In this document: in pieces, positions 34,730 through 48,800 of the stretch
Layout of the letters: each line of letters opens with the position of its first letter
Position numbering within the stretch: position 1 is the stretch's first letter
From: Stercorarius parasiticus
Lineage: Eukaryota; Chordata; Aves; Charadriiformes; Stercorariidae
DNA length: 64,000 nucleotides
NCBI GenBank assembly: GCA_013396915.1
Contig: VWZL01001290.1
Location: 388,436-452,435, forward strand
Direction of reading: 5' to 3'
The notes under the pieces: generated by a model
The model's database searches: none
The model's input: only the letters and a program-made list of their open reading frames with translations
Told to the model about the DNA's origin: nothing
Program-made: the position numbers and the translations under genes

Positions 34730-37700
34730 CTTTCTCCAGCTATTGTAGGTGGTCTAATAAAACTACTGTTTCCACCTTTACCTCGTGAAAAGTTAGTACC
34801 TCTTGAATTTCCCATGCAGAATTATTTTGTGATGAATAGTAATACAACTAAGATTACATGGCAACTAATGCAAAACACTCAGTTTCTTTATTTTTTCCAA
34901 AAAATTCCTCTCCCCCTTTTCATTTTCTTTTGATGAGCAACGAAAGGGATTTATAATTCAGTTACTATAATATAAAGTGACATGTATTACTTCCTTTTTA
35001 TATTGCAGTTCTCTTAAGCCTATACATATTTTTATCTATCATTTATTTCTATGTAAATAACCTACTTTTGACTATATATACTACTTATTCTATACCTAAA
35101 CACTATGTTCATACTCCTGTTCTATTACTTTAGGGATTATGTGAAGCTTTAAATCGTATGTGAGTCACTCAGGTCCGTAACAAACTACTAAATGATATCT
35201 AGCTGAGCAATAAGTGTTTCTACCAAAAGATTGGTGGTACAACTGCAATTTATTGTATTAGATTACAGGCTTTTGATGTGCTAGTATTTGGTATACTGTG
35301 TATAAATGCTGAAGAAAGACTTCAGAATGCCAGTTTTCACATGTGCCAACTTCCTTGCCAAAAGAGAGCAAATTTTGTGTTGCACAACACAAATATCATA
35401 CAATATCTGTAAAACCAAAGTGATGCCACTGGGTATTTGTCAGAGCAGAATTTTGTTAGTTATCAATCACACAATTCAGTTGAGAGCTGGAAAAATAGGG
35501 CACTGAAAAATAAAAGTAATTTAAATAAAATTTTAAACAGTCATAAGCATTAAAATGGTATGTTATAGCTAAGTAATTACGTAGTGCTTGTGTCATGCAA
35601 CACAAATACCGCCTTGTGCCAGTAACCTCCCCAACCATCAAATTGTGTGGAATTCAGTCATTAACCTCAGTGCGGCCACAAGTTCATCTTATTGTGATGA
35701 TTTCCATTTTTGCTCTGTTTTCAAAGAACTAAAATAGTTTTGGCCTCTTACACTCTCTGATCCTCCCGGGACTGTTGAAAAGCCTATCCTCATCTGCTTT
35801 TGTGCGTGCTGCTTCAAAGTGGGTCTGAAAGCCACGCATCCTCCAGCCTTCCTTGACCTGAGCCACCGATAGTCCAGAAGCTGTGTCAGTGCTTTGGTAC
35901 AGCACTGAGCTCTAGCACAGCTTATTATTTTTGGCTCGGTGCCCTGTTGACATGGATTCAGTTACATGCCTTCTCAGCAGCAGCTGGCTTTTGTCTGGCA
36001 AGCACAAAGCATAGATGGAGGGCTTTCTTGACTCTCTGTACTTGTTCACATAGTTTATATAGCCTAGGTGATAGCAGCTTATTTGAAAGACTCACTGCTA
36101 GAATTGAACTGAGTTAATTCAGGAGTTTTACACAGAATGGGGTTGCCATTCTTGGGTAACTGAAATTATTTTTAAGTGACATTACAGCAGAAGAATGGAT
36201 AATATACGTTTCCCTGCTCAGTCTCATAGTTGCTTCTACTGATGAACAAATCAATAACGTTTTAAAATTTGTCCTCCATTTAACAGGTTCCAAACATTCT
36301 GAGAGAATTTGCAGCATGATCAGCACAAGAATTTTAAAAATATTCTTTATAAAATTTGCCTGATTTTTTTTTTTAATGAGAATACCTTTTGCAAGAAATT
36401 AAGGAACTTTAAATATAAAGGTCTTCACAGTGCTCCAAAGGGCAGTAACTACACATCATATCTGTTCTATAGTGACTTATTTTTTCTAAAGAACCTCATA
36501 AATATAGCTAAATTGTGGCTGATGTTCACCAAAAATACTGCAATTAAGTTCTTGTGTGTAACCCATGCACATATGCCTACACATATATGTTCCAATAAAG
36601 ATTTATACTATCTTCATATTTTTATGGTTAATCTGTTCAAATTTTTTTCACTATCATAATGAACTATACATTAAATGTTTTAATCAGAAGGGTAATACTT
36701 CTATGTATTCAGAAGTTGTGGTGCATTGAAGCAAATAATTTACTTGCACTTCAGTGGGTGATACCTAGCAAGCCTAGAATATGGCATTTGGAGCTGCAGA
36801 TTCGTCTTTAAGTTGAAATGGGATCAATTAATGTTCTCTAAGGAGAAAAATGCAGCAGAACATGACTGTTGAAGAAGTTTTCTGTCTGAATTACATGGCT
36901 CAGAAGAAATCCATCAGCATCAGGACCAGAAAAGCAAATTCTGTCTTGAGACACGTATGCCCAAAATGATATCTGAGATACCTGATTCCTGATCAGCAGT
37001 ATGAAAAGAAATTGTAAGGACCTGCTATAAATATCAAGAAAGCTATATGAAGAAAGAGGATCACATTTATTTTAAAAATGTTATTTTTCTGACATAAGTC
37101 ACCACGTGATAATGTCCAATCCATGCCATGAGTTCTAGCGCCTTTCCACCACCAAAATAAAACATTTACCATATTCTGAATCATTCTGATGTCACTCAAA
37201 ATTATCATGTATCATATATACATATATACATATGTATATACGTCACAGATCTGTCGTGGATTCAAAGGAAAGAAAATAAATGTGGAACTACAAGGGATTT
37301 CATGTAAAAAAAAGAAAAAGTTATATTTGCAAAAGTGTAGATTTCTGCTGGGTCTAGAAAGCATAATAGTACATATTTAAGATTTTGGCTTCCTTAACAC
37401 TAGGCTCCACTTCTGAGCATAGATTTCTCCAGAAGAGAAATGGATATGCTGACAGAGAGCCTTTCCAAATAATATTTAAGCTATTTTAAGATGAAGGATA
37501 TATGTTTCAGGCCAAAAAGTAGGTGGGGATTTATTGAGGATGGGAAACACTGAAGCTGCCACTCTGAAGGGGTAAAAAAAAAATTGAGCAGGTAAGCAAT
37601 GAAGAAATCGGAAAACCAGAAATTTCTTCCTTAAAGCAAACATTTCTTTTTATGTATATATAAATTTACGTAGCAAATGAGAATTACAAGCTGCAGCAAA

Positions 37701-39271
37701 AAAGCTGTATCTTCTTTGCACAATGAAATTCCATGAGAGTTTCATACAAATTTCATAGGCATTTCCAACGAAATGGAGATTTCAGAAAGGTGTATTTCTT
37801 AGCTATCCTGTAGAATTGACTGGAACCTTCTCCTTTACACCTTCTTTTAATAGCTGATGACATTACTGAGCCAAATACATTGTTAGAGGGACACTAAGGA
37901 TTACAGCTTCACTCTAAGGTTTCACTGCAGCTAAGATTTTCCTAGGATAAAATTCAGTCCTTGAAATCTACAAAAGCAGCTAAACAAATCAGCCCAACAG
38001 ACTATAATTTCTGTTATTTCAGTGAAAACCAAAAGTAACTGGAGATTATGGTACATCTCACTTATAGCAGAAGTCTCAACTGACTTTAACCTTAATCCAA
38101 TCAGAATCACGCTCAGTGGAGTCTCACCAGTTAAGCGGAAAGAAATCAGAGCCCTAAGGAGGAGCATTTTCAAATATCTCTAAGATTTGTCTACATGCAA
38201 GCTTACTAAATTCAGGAGTAAACTTTATCACAATTTCTAAAGAAACTAAATTTAATGAAAGTGAAGAACTCGTAAGAAAACCAACCTAAAATTGCGCTGA
38301 TATAACTGAAAATGTGGATTATGCTCTCTAAATGCACATCATAACAATATTTTTCCACCAGGAATGACTGCCCACAAAAGAATTGAAAAAGATATTTAAA
38401 TAGTCTGCTCAGAATCGATTGTTCTTGTAGAAGTAAGAAAGCTGCGCACAAAATTTTTAACCTCTTTACAGTAATTTTCTATGGCTGTAATAATACGCCA
38501 GGCTACTTAGAAACAAGGAAAAATTGAATTATCCAGTCTCCTTTAAAATCTTTTTAATTAAACAATATAATTTGCCCTGATACCAGTAGCATGTCTCTTT
38601 CCTGATATTCAAAGCCTTCTATGACCCTGTCATTCTTAATTGCTTGAAGGTAGCTTTCTGTTTTCACTCCAGGGACTACCCAGAGCAATTAAGTATCAGT
38701 AGAACAGTGAAACTGTGCGATGAACTGGGAAATTCAGGAGCACGAAGAAGAAAACTGTCATAGGAACTAGGTATGGACCATGGACTTTGCTATGAAATTC
38801 CACCTTCCCCATTCTTTTAATGGTTTTCATGCATACCAACATGTTATCCAAGTATCTTTTTTCAGACTTGGGAGGAAAGGAAAGCAATTGAATCTCTATA
38901 TTGAATTCATTTACTCTAGTGAAAGAAGTAATTGTTCCCCACTTACATCAGCTATATTTGGTGGGTTTTTTTTCTGTTGGCACCCACTTACACTAATTTT
39001 CTGATTAGCACACCATTTAATTTAAAGGCTGTTTTTGTAACTTGCTAATGTCACTTAGAGATTCTGGTACATCTTGTTGCCTGCTTAAACTAAACATTTG
39101 TTCCTTAAAGAAGGGAAACATCTGGACTGATTCACTGGCACCTTCTCTAAAGCGGTATAGAAGCAACAAGAGGCTACCAGAGAAGCTGGTAGGCCACACC
39201 TGGCCATGTTGGCATCACAGCATTGATTTGAGTAGCCTCTTTATATTGGGGGTGGGAGGAAATAAAAGCAG

Positions 39272-39343
39272 CTTCCTGTGACCTTTATATCACAGGAAGT
39301 GATATAAAGTATCTTCCTGTGATAAATAAATACCTTCCTGTGA
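39272..39343. repeat. Nested palindromes and repeats built on CTTCCTGTGA
   Basis: CTTCCTGTGA occurs directly at 39272-39281, 39313-39322 and 39334-39343, and inverted (TCACAGGAAG) at 39290-39299. Overlapping this, CTTTATATCAC (39283-39293) and GTGATATAAAG (39299-39309) form a perfect 11-bp inverted repeat with a 5-base loop. Each unit contains a CTTCCT/AGGAAG core, the ETS-type binding motif. The arrangement could be a regulatory array or a product of template switching. Confidence 0.85.
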
Positions 39344-41344
39344 CCATTAATATTCTGTTTCTGAAGCGTAACTGTTAGCTGAAAACCCTAAGAGATTGAT
39401 TCCTGATGCCAGATACATTGGTACTTATGTGACCCCACTCCCACCCAACAGTAACATCTCTCTGTAGGATTAAAAATTAGAAATAATTTACCTGATTTCC
39501 CACTTCATTGAACCTGAATATCTTTATTAGGAAGAGCTTGGGTTGTATCAAAAAGGTGCCAGATAAGTGCTTTTCATCTCAAAAAAAGGGCATCACAGAC
39601 ATTTTGCTGATAACACGAGCTGGTTTTCTCAGTTAATAAGTCTGCTTAACAACTCGGTCTTTTAAGGTACTATGCTTAGCATTTGCACAAGTCAATAAGA
39701 AATCTTCAAAAAACCCACCAAACTCAGTTACAGGCAAATCACCTTTGGAAGCTATGTTTGCATGCATATGAGATACTTAGTGTTATGATTTTACTATTGA
39801 ATCTGTGTAAAACAAAGCATAAATTTAATTTCAGAGCCAAATGCCTCTTTGACGATGTTTTCACTATGAATGGATATGTCATTTAAATGGATATTTGATA
39901 TTATTTGTATTAACTGCAACTACTGACTAGTTGTTACATAGTTTTCAATTTTAGAAGACTTTATTTGGATGTAATTATATCGAACTATAGTAGTGGTATA
40001 TGTTTGCATCATCACAAAGATGATGTGAGAGTTGCAAAAAATTCTGATTCTATTTTAATTTACTCTTCGTATACCTGAACACCCCCAGATCGTTGTGGTA
40101 CAAATACTGAACAGGTGCTGTCATTCCACCTGAATACTTGTGCAAACTATACGTTTTGCAGGTATACCTCAAGGGGCTTATATCATTATGAACCTTCATG
40201 GTAGATACAGCTGTGTCTGTGTCAGTCATGAACTGGGGTTTTTTTGTGTCCTTAGCAGACTTTTCAGCTCTATAGTTGTCTGCAAGAAATCATGCAAATA
40301 AGGATACTATCCGTGACTGTAACTGTATTAGGTTAAGGTTTGGAAGAAAACTTAGACTTCAGAAAAGAATCATATAAAAGTATCTAAGTGCAAGATTGGA
40401 GCAACGAAGGTAAACTTTGAAACTGGTAACTTTATATGATTCTTGTACAATGTATTCGTCTGTATAGAATTGGTATGTTCATACATATCTATACATCCTA
40501 TATTAGGCAGAGGAAAAGATCTATGGCAAATGTATATTCTGAACATTACATAAAGCCACCTGAGTCCCACTGTTAGTCTACCGCTACGTACCTCCTCAGA
40601 GCAAAGAAGGGAGCTGTTTAGACTGCTGTGAAGAGGATATATTCCTGTATTCCTATTGAAAATATTGAGAAGCACTGAATACATACAGTAAAACACAGTA
40701 AGTCATTCATAATTCTAAAGGGCAAATTCCTCAACAATTTTTAATAGCATATACACATTTAAAATACATACATGTAGCTGCATTCAGGACATAGGCACGT
40801 ACACGGATAAATTAAAATACCCCGAAACCATTCAGTTCTGCTATACTTCATAAGTTTACCTCTCAGAAATGCCACTATCTCAAGTTTTCTATAATGACAA
40901 ATATGTAATAAAAATGACTGCCATGTCTGCATCCATAAATCGCTATTATGTGTCATTTATTCTCTCTTCCAGGAAAACACATGTATTTGATATTTATTCA
41001 TTGTTCTAAAATACATGAATGAGTTATGCCTTGTGGTGTCCCTCAAATGGATAGTCTTGTTAAAGAAAGAGGTTTTTGAAAGTTGTGCATTTATTCAGCT
41101 GTTATAAAAGTAATACAAAAGTGTAATTAATATTTTCCTTTTCAGAACACCTAGAAGATCTGTATATCAGCTCTATAGCTTTTGATAAGTACATATAGCT
41201 CTCAGAAATGTACATATATCTAGGTCATGCTAATTACCCACCTTGGGAGGCAAGGATGTGACTATCCTTCTCTACCTAGTTGGCATACTCCTGAGACCCA
41301 TGTCAGAAGAGCAGGCTTCAGAAAGTCTAAAAATACATTTCCTA

Positions 41345-41474
41345 GGTTCTTAACTGTTAAACTGCTTAAAGAGGAGGTCTCTCATGTACTAGCTGACAGC
41401 CTGTAATTTGTATGATGCAGGAAATAAGACTAGATAATCAAAAACAACCCTTCTGGTCTTGAAGCCTGTGAATC
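41345..41474 (+). mobile_element. 3' end of an ancient CR1-type LINE
   Basis: The end of this segment reads ATGATGCAGG, then AAATAAGACTAGATAATC, then CCCTTCTGGTCTTGAAGCCTGTGAATC. This corresponds to the 3' terminal block of old reptile/bird CR1 families ('..CAGACTAGATGATC..CCTTCTGGCCTTAAAATCTATGAATC'). The 5' boundary is guessed. Confidence 0.65.
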
Positions 41475-43059
41475 ACATGTAATACAGGAATTACTGTGGT
41501 AATATGTAAGAAAATTGTCAGACTATAAAAAGAGCCACCTCCGTTTTATTTTGCTAGGAATAATTTTATTGCATTTCTTGTGTAGATGGAATTATATATG
41601 AATGAGTCCCCGAAAACACCAAGTCAAACCCTAACACTCTTTATGGACTAACTGGAAAAAACATTCAAAGCATTCCCTTAAGTCAGAATGTAACGTGCAA
41701 ACTGAAACATCTTCATGGAAAAGCATCAGATATGTATGGAGTGTGAATCAAAAGGAGATTAATCTTTCTCCAAGTTCAATGTTTTGCTGTGATCATTCAT
41801 TTTGAATACTTTAAATTGATTTCTACAGTTAATCTAATTTTCAGGAATCTTATGCCATTCACTATTTTTATTCTGTACAGACTCTCATAACGCATTTACA
41901 ACAGAGTATGGGGGTCTTCCTGTTACACAGTAAGAAACAACGTTACTGTATTATACAGTGATTGCTACACCAGATAAACCTGGGCAAAACATTTTTGTGA
42001 ATTATTTGTGCAGCAAAATTGGAGCTGTTCATTTTTGCTCTCTGATACAGGGAAAAATGCCTATACAAAGCTAACAAGTTCAATGAGGAACAGAAATGGT
42101 GATCTAATCCAGAAAATTTATAAACCAGAGGCTAAAGGAGTCCCGTAAGAGTGCTCTGAGTGAGGCAGAAGAAAGATTCAAACTCTAAGACCCAGAATTT
42201 TAATTTAAAGACTGAAGCCAGTGTTCTAATATTTAGTTTCTCTTTGAACCTCACCATTCAAATATATATTTGCTGTGGGTTAAAGTAGTCATCTTTAGTT
42301 GCAATATGCTCACACAAAAGGAGAGGATGGAATCGTAGGCTACTTCAGTGAAGGACTTATTATTCTACATCAGAATTATCTTTATTCATGAAGACTTCAA
42401 ATACTTTCTTAGTCTTCAGTTTTACTCTAACCAGGAAAAGTTTATTATTTGCTAAAATTCAAAAAGACACATGGGAGTTTGTAGCTTCTCCCTGAACATA
42501 GGAAAAATGGGTGGGGGTTATTTAATTCAAGGAAGTTAGAATATTTCTAGTTTAAAAGAATTCCAAACTTTTCCCTGGTAGTACATGTTGACTATCAGAG
42601 AAAAGCACGAAAGCCAATTGTTGAGGTATATCTTCTATGCATCATTACTGATATTGAGTTTCATGTCTTGTAGACAAACAGACATTGGGTTATTAACATC
42701 CTGTTACTGATTGATAATATATGTACAAACAGCTGAATGTGTGCCACTGGGGAGAACACAATAGCATATTCACTTGGATGGGTGGAAAAAAGTCTCTGCT
42801 ACAATTGTTATTATTTTATGCGCTAATTATCCAATATAAAATGTGGAAGCATCTTTGTGTGTAGTAAACAGGAGGACTCTCTTTCATGGCATCTTTTCTC
42901 ATTTTCTCATCTGCCTTTGTGTCCTTAACTAAGCTGGAACTTAGATACCCATCAGTACACTTGTTCTGTGGGGAAAAGCCGTAGGGAAGTAGGAAATTGG
43001 ACATTCAGTCTGCTCACATAAGGAAAAGCTGAATGCTATTTTTTCATATCTTTGGACTG

Positions 43060-43215
43060 TGTTCAAACTGCACCAGTGCTGCAAAGAGGAACAGGCTTCA
43101 AATACGCGCCCGTAGTTCCTCCTGTGCCGCTGTATGGTGAGCGTGGAGACTTCAAAAGCTCTGCGAGCAGCTTCCTGCTTGGGCTCAGTGTTGTCCCTCA
43201 GAACCGTCAGCATCT
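43060..43215. other. CpG-rich, GC-rich patch of unknown nature
   Basis: About 155 bp stands out from its AT-rich surroundings. At least seven CpG fall within roughly 110 bp (43104-43210). Open frames run through it on both strands but neither translation resembles a family I know. It could be a small CpG island, a degraded retrocopy, an unannotated exon or a conserved element. Confidence 0.4.
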
Positions 43216-43324
43216 GATATTTTCAGATAATTAACTTAGTAGAAGTGTTTGAGAATAGGGCATTTCAATATGCCCTACTCAGATGCTATTGTATTTTTGA
43301 AGGCTGATACAGAGTAATTGATGC

Positions 43325-43343
43325 GGGGGGGGGGGCGGGGGGG
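43325..43343 (+). repeat. Poly-G tract interrupted once by C
   Basis: Eleven G, one C, then seven G. It may form a G-quadruplex, and it is also a place where read-through or length errors are likely. Confidence 0.9.
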
Positions 43344-43681
43344 ACACACCATACTCTCCAGCGGTTATAACTAGATAATTTTGTATTATTTATATTGGAT
43401 TATAATATTCACCTTCACATAAATGAGTACATGGGAGGAAAAAACCCACACAATCTTTTTTCCTTTATATTTGCAATATATTGTATATTTATTTTATCTT
43501 GTGTTGCCTCTGTTTTCTGAGAGTCTTTGTTTAGCAAGATAACTGATGAAGCCCTGATGCGTTCATGGTTGCAAAATGTCTGTCATTATGCTGAGGGACA
43601 GAGGAAAACCTAATTGGCAGTTAAAGCACGAGTTCTCTGTACATTAAAGTATGATTCTCAATGACTATTTTGCCCTTAGTG

Positions 43682-43706
43682 CATCTGCTGACAGTTTCAG
43701 CAGATG
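43682..43706. repeat. Perfect 10-bp inverted repeat
   Basis: CATCTGCTGA (43682-43691) and TCAGCAGATG (43697-43706) flank CAGTT. Each arm contains CAGATG/CATCTG, an E-box core. Confidence 0.88.
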
Positions 43707-45666
43707 TTTGAGTATCAGCGAAGTGTGGTCATGACTGTTGACGTGCCCAGGCATGTTGTTCATGCTGAAAAGACAGCTTTGCAGTACTCCAGAATTGCTA
43801 TATCTTTGATTCAAAAGCTAGATTATTTTTAGGAGATCTGCATGCAGGCCCTCTGACTGCTTCAATGTTTGAGCTTATTGTAGGGGTTTTGTCTGCAAGT
43901 AGCCACTAAGAATAAACCCAAGCAGACAGTAGTGCCAGTCAGGATGGTTTGGGAAGAGAAATATATTAGTAGTAACACAGAGCAAGAAAGGAATAAGAGA
44001 AAACTTTGAACATTGTTGTTGGGTAAATTTCAGTGTGTATTATTACCTAAATTAGCATTATTTTTTTCTGGATTTCAGGTTTTTGTAGAAGCTATACAAG
44101 TTGCGTTCGGGCTATTTTTCCTTCTGCCTTGTTTTGCCTGTGTGTGTGTGGGTTAACTAAAATGAGTAATAAACAGGGCTTCTGTGCTCTAAGAACAAAG
44201 CCACTGCCTGCGTGGAGACAGATGAAATATTAATTGGATTACAGGTGCACTTAATTATCATGCACTGAAGGTGTTCAGTTTTCCTGTGATCAAGGCAGTA
44301 GTGTGAATATGGACTGAGAGAAAGTCTTTTTCTTGTGCTAAGTAGAAACCTCAGAGAATATGAAAAGAGCTGGTAAAGCTGACTGGAACTTCACTAAAAC
44401 TTGATGCATCTCTTGTCGCTCCTGTTTCCTGAAGGACAGTGTTTTTCCTTATAGGGCAAAAGTTTATCTTTCTTTTGTGAAGCGCTTTGCTAATTAAATA
44501 CCTGTAGCACCCATGAGATGCTTGCTGTGTGGGAGGACGGTGACTTCTGGCACCAGGCAGTAAGTGCAGCCTGTTCTGGGTTACCATGTTCAAAACTTTC
44601 CCCTGAAAAGCTGAAATTTCATTGGGCAAACTTCAGTAGCCTGACATTTAAATCTGTTTCTAGACAGATTTGAAAACTATTTGTGTCTGTGAAGTCTCAA
44701 TGAAGCTAGAAAGGTTCTGAAGAGCTATAGAAATACAGGCATAAAAGATTTTATTATTGCATTCTTTTCTCCTGCTGTCTGTGTCTCCCCGCTGCTAGAA
44801 GAAAGGTAAGGTAACAGCTCCAAAAGCTTTAAAATACCATAACTATTTCCTGCAGAGTATTTTCTCCTAGGACTGACTGTTCTAATATTCAATACACCCG
44901 GACAAACCTTTAATAAAACCAACCACCTGTCCACTTTGTTATTTATATTGCAAGGGTCAGGAGGGAGGGAGATGGGAAGTTTAGAAGAATGGGAAGCAGA
45001 AAGAGCCGTCAATGTGGGAGCGGACCCCGATTTGGAAGTGCAAAACCCCAACCTGGCAGTCCTTTGGCATCCTTGCTTGGCTTGAGAGCATAGAGAAAAC
45101 TGCCTGAGACCTGAAAGACATGCCTAATGCAAACCATCTAGTTGTTCATTAAATCTTTAAAAAGAACAATCCTGCTTATGCATTTCTGTCACTTTTGATG
45201 TATGATCAGAGTTCAACAATGCTTTATTATTGTCAAAGACATTTCAACTCCAACGCTTTCATATCTTCAATTTTCATAATTGATTTGATAACAAAATTAC
45301 TTATATTAAGTTCATGACAACATCTTTTTGAGAGAGAAAGGCTTCCTTCAACCACCCTCCTCCCCTCATTACTACATTTTAACTCATATCTCTGAAAGTA
45401 ATATTAAATATTTAGGCTATAGGCTTGATTTGATCATCACCTGTACATCATTCAAATACAGTGAATTAAATAGACCTGTGTGTACTTTAGCGTATGTGCT
45501 TTCAGATCTGTTGAGAAAGATGTTGTGAAGTAGATCTGTATCAAGAGAGGAAGGCCAATGAAGAAAAAAACCTCAAGACCTCTAAGTCTTAAGCAGGGGT
45601 CTATGATATTTACTCAACCAGATTAGGCCCGTGGGCAAAACTAGGTAGCAGAGTGCTCTCATGTAA

Positions 45667-45893
45667 TCGTAGAATCATAGACTTTCCTAGGTTGGAAGGG
45701 CCCTTTCAGATCATCGAGTTCAATCATCAACCTAACACTGACAAAAACCATCACTGAACCGTATCTCTAAGCTCTATGTCTTTTAAATACCTCCAGGGAT
45801 GGTGCCTCAACCACTTCGCTGGCAGCCTGTTCCAATGCTTGATAACCCTTTTGGTGAAGAATTTTTTCCTAATATCCAGTATAACCCAAGAGT
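45667..45893 (-). mobile_element. CR1 LINE 3' fragment, minus orientation
   Basis: On the + strand it opens with CGTAGAATCATAGACTTTCC and TAGGTTGGAAGGGCCC, the reverse complement of the avian CR1 3' end, and continues into the reverse complement of the ORF2 C-terminus. The minus strand reads L-D-I-R-K-K-F-F-T-K-R-V-I-K-H-W-N-R-L-P, matching the equivalent segment of the larger CR1 near 16300. It is 5'-truncated at about 45893. The good preservation of the tail suggests an age similar to or younger than the 13970-16512 copy. Confidence 0.92.
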
Positions 45894-48800
45894 CTATAGC
45901 AGTGGCGAAAGAAGTAAGAAATAGGCATAAGAAAGGAGAAAGAATCTTTGCATGTAAAATAAGCAAGCTGAAACAGTCAAAACCAGTTTTACCTCATAGC
46001 TGACTTCTATCCATTTCCACCAAAAATTTCATGAGGCTTTGTGTAGCTTAACCTTAAAGAAAGATAAATAGTTGAAACAATCTCTGACTCTCCAAAACAT
46101 AAACATTTAGGGATAGTTTTTTAAAAGTATGAAGGTACCCAACTTTTACATGTGGTGTTAGGTATCTGGGTACTTCTAGATGCCTATTCCAAAATGACAT
46201 TATTATGAGCTTAAAAGATCTTGAAGCACAAATGCTTCAAATCTAGTATCAAATATAATAGTAGAAGAAAATAGAATGGAGAAGGGAATAGGTAGAGTAT
46301 ATGTTACTCCATAAAATAATGTGTCTGAATTTAATGCCCAAACATTTATATTCCCCCTAAAGAGCTTTTTATATCTAAATGTGGAAAAAGCCAAAAAAAC
46401 ACAACCCCTCACTATTTTTTAAGACTAAAAATTTATGAGGAGGTGGCATACATACATTACTTACACACAAACATTACTTACATGCATTAAGATGTCAAAT
46501 AATCTGAAACCGAAGTAGCACTATTTCAGAACTACTTCTTTTTTTTGTAAATCCAGGAGCAATATCTATATAAAGTGACTCTAGAGCACAATGCAGCATG
46601 CTGAATGCGTTTAAAATTTATCAGCAAACTCCCTTTAGTTATCAAGCTGGAGAACATTTATCCTATTCATTATTGACATCTCCCAGAATTCTTTCTATGG
46701 TTTTGTGCAAATAGCTTGTCAGCCTTTTGGCAAATAAGGGTGATTTTCAGTAACATTTTTCAGATTCTTCAAATTGAGTTATACATCCAGAGGCAGTCAA
46801 TCTTTCTTACCATTAATTTTACAGAAAAAAAAAAAAAATCCTTTTGTAGTGAAGGCTAGCGCTACAAAGGCGACCTAAGCATTGCAACGTTCACAGAGAT
46901 CGAACCTAAGTGCTAGAGAGATCCTGCCCACCAGAATTCACAACCCTTGGCTTAGCATGCAGGATTGTTCTACAATACATGGAAAAATATTAAGTGCCTT
47001 TGGGTACTGGGGGAATTTTAGTACTAGAAACTCTTGTAACTGGGAACAAGTGGATGAGCAAAGGTTGTGAAATCTTAACTGTGGTTGTCACAATCTATAT
47101 TGTGAATTTGCAAACAACTTCATTTTGGCATTGAAGAGGACAACGCTAAGAAGGCATGTCTGTGGCCATAGCCCTGTGTGTGTTTTGGCAATTTCTAGCT
47201 TTTGTTTATTCTCGTTGAATTCAAATCTGTTAAAACATTTTATTTCAAAGTAGCTTTAAAAAATGTGTCTATGGCTTTAATGACAGTTATAGACTGTTAA
47301 CCTGATTTTAGTAACTCATTCAAATTTCAGATATATTAACATTTGATTAGTATATCAATGCTGAAAAAGGTCTTTATTAGGCCTTTGACCTCTCTTTTCT
47401 TGCCTATCGCGAGTCTGAAGATTACAGCAATATGTGAAATCTTTACGTCATAGCTAACACCAAAACTGGGAATAGTGTTGGGCTGTAGCATGGAGCTTTA
47501 CTTAAGCACGGAGAGCAGAGTTGCTGCCATGCAACAGGTTGATCTAGCACAGATGGCAGAATCACAGAGGGACAGTATAATCTCACATAAACAAATCTTT
47601 TATTGCTACTGACTGAGACACACTCAGAAAAGATTTAAGGTTTTGATCAGCCTAGAATATGTGGGGCGTAAAATTGCTTCCCTTACGGTACTCAGAAGTT
47701 CAAGACTTATCTGCTGTTATAAAAGTCAATAAAAGTGTGAAAACTGAAGTGTGCTGAATGAGGTGCTATGCAGTGCATTTAGTTTGGCATATCACATTGT
47801 AAAGAAAAGTCTGAGGTTCTTTGTAGCCTTCTGCAAATGGAAAAAAGTGAGTTTCTAGAATTATGGATCAACTTGCAATGATTTAATATTTTCCTTAAGA
47901 AAACACTTATTAGTATAGAAGGTTGGACAGGGGGAAAATACCTTACAAATCCATTGAGGATTTGCATACGGATTATATTGTCAAATGTCAGCTAATATCT
48001 ACTTTTTTGTATGGCAAAACCACCTACCTCTTATTATCAAACTGTTTATGTCACCGTCTAGTTTTCAGTTGTCTTAAGGAAAGCATGCACATATAGCTGT
48101 GAGCTGATGGTCAATAAGTGATCATTTTTTCACTTTTTTCTATGTCTAAATAAGGACAGAGATGATAAAGACAGTATTGTTTTCATGACTATTTTCTTTT
48201 GAATCTTCTGTTAAAAGTTCTACACTGTTCTGTGTTTTCTTTGGAGTGAAGGAACAAAACAACTGATGCCTTATGTCCCATTCTTGTTGTTCATCGGCAG
48301 GAAATACTCCCACTTTCTTGAGCAGGGTTTCAACCTGCAAGCATGATGCAGAATGGAATTTGGCAGGTTTTGTATTAACCGCTTTATTAAAACTGGAACC
48401 AGATTTTCCCGTAGCTCTTGCCTCTCTCTTCAGTTGCTAAACGTGGCGAGTCTAAGACCAGGAAGGCGAGAGAAGAAGCGTAGGCAAAGATATGTCGGGT
48501 AGTAAGTCCATTGAGATTAAGAGAGAGGCTGTCAGGAATAGACCACTAATTTCAAAAGGCACCTTTCTACTAAGCAGAAGTTGTCTATAGGCAGGAGTTG
48601 CTGAAGAGCGCTATTGCTACCTCTGTGGTGAATTCGAGTTTTGGCAGAGCTGTTGCTGGGGCACAAATATGTGAAACCCAGTATATTTACCATGAGAAAA
48701 TTTTTCATTATCTGTCTCTTGGGAATAAGAGCTAATTGCTCTAAACTTGTAAGGGAGGAGACAGGAGGACTGTGGTGTTATTTATTTTAAAGGTACCAGA

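Noticed and set aside
46860..46930. tRNA-like GATCGAACC segment, possible tRNA or tRNA-derived SINE
   Set aside because: Only a short T-arm-like match is present. No acceptor stem, anticodon arm or paired A/B boxes at the right spacing could be made.
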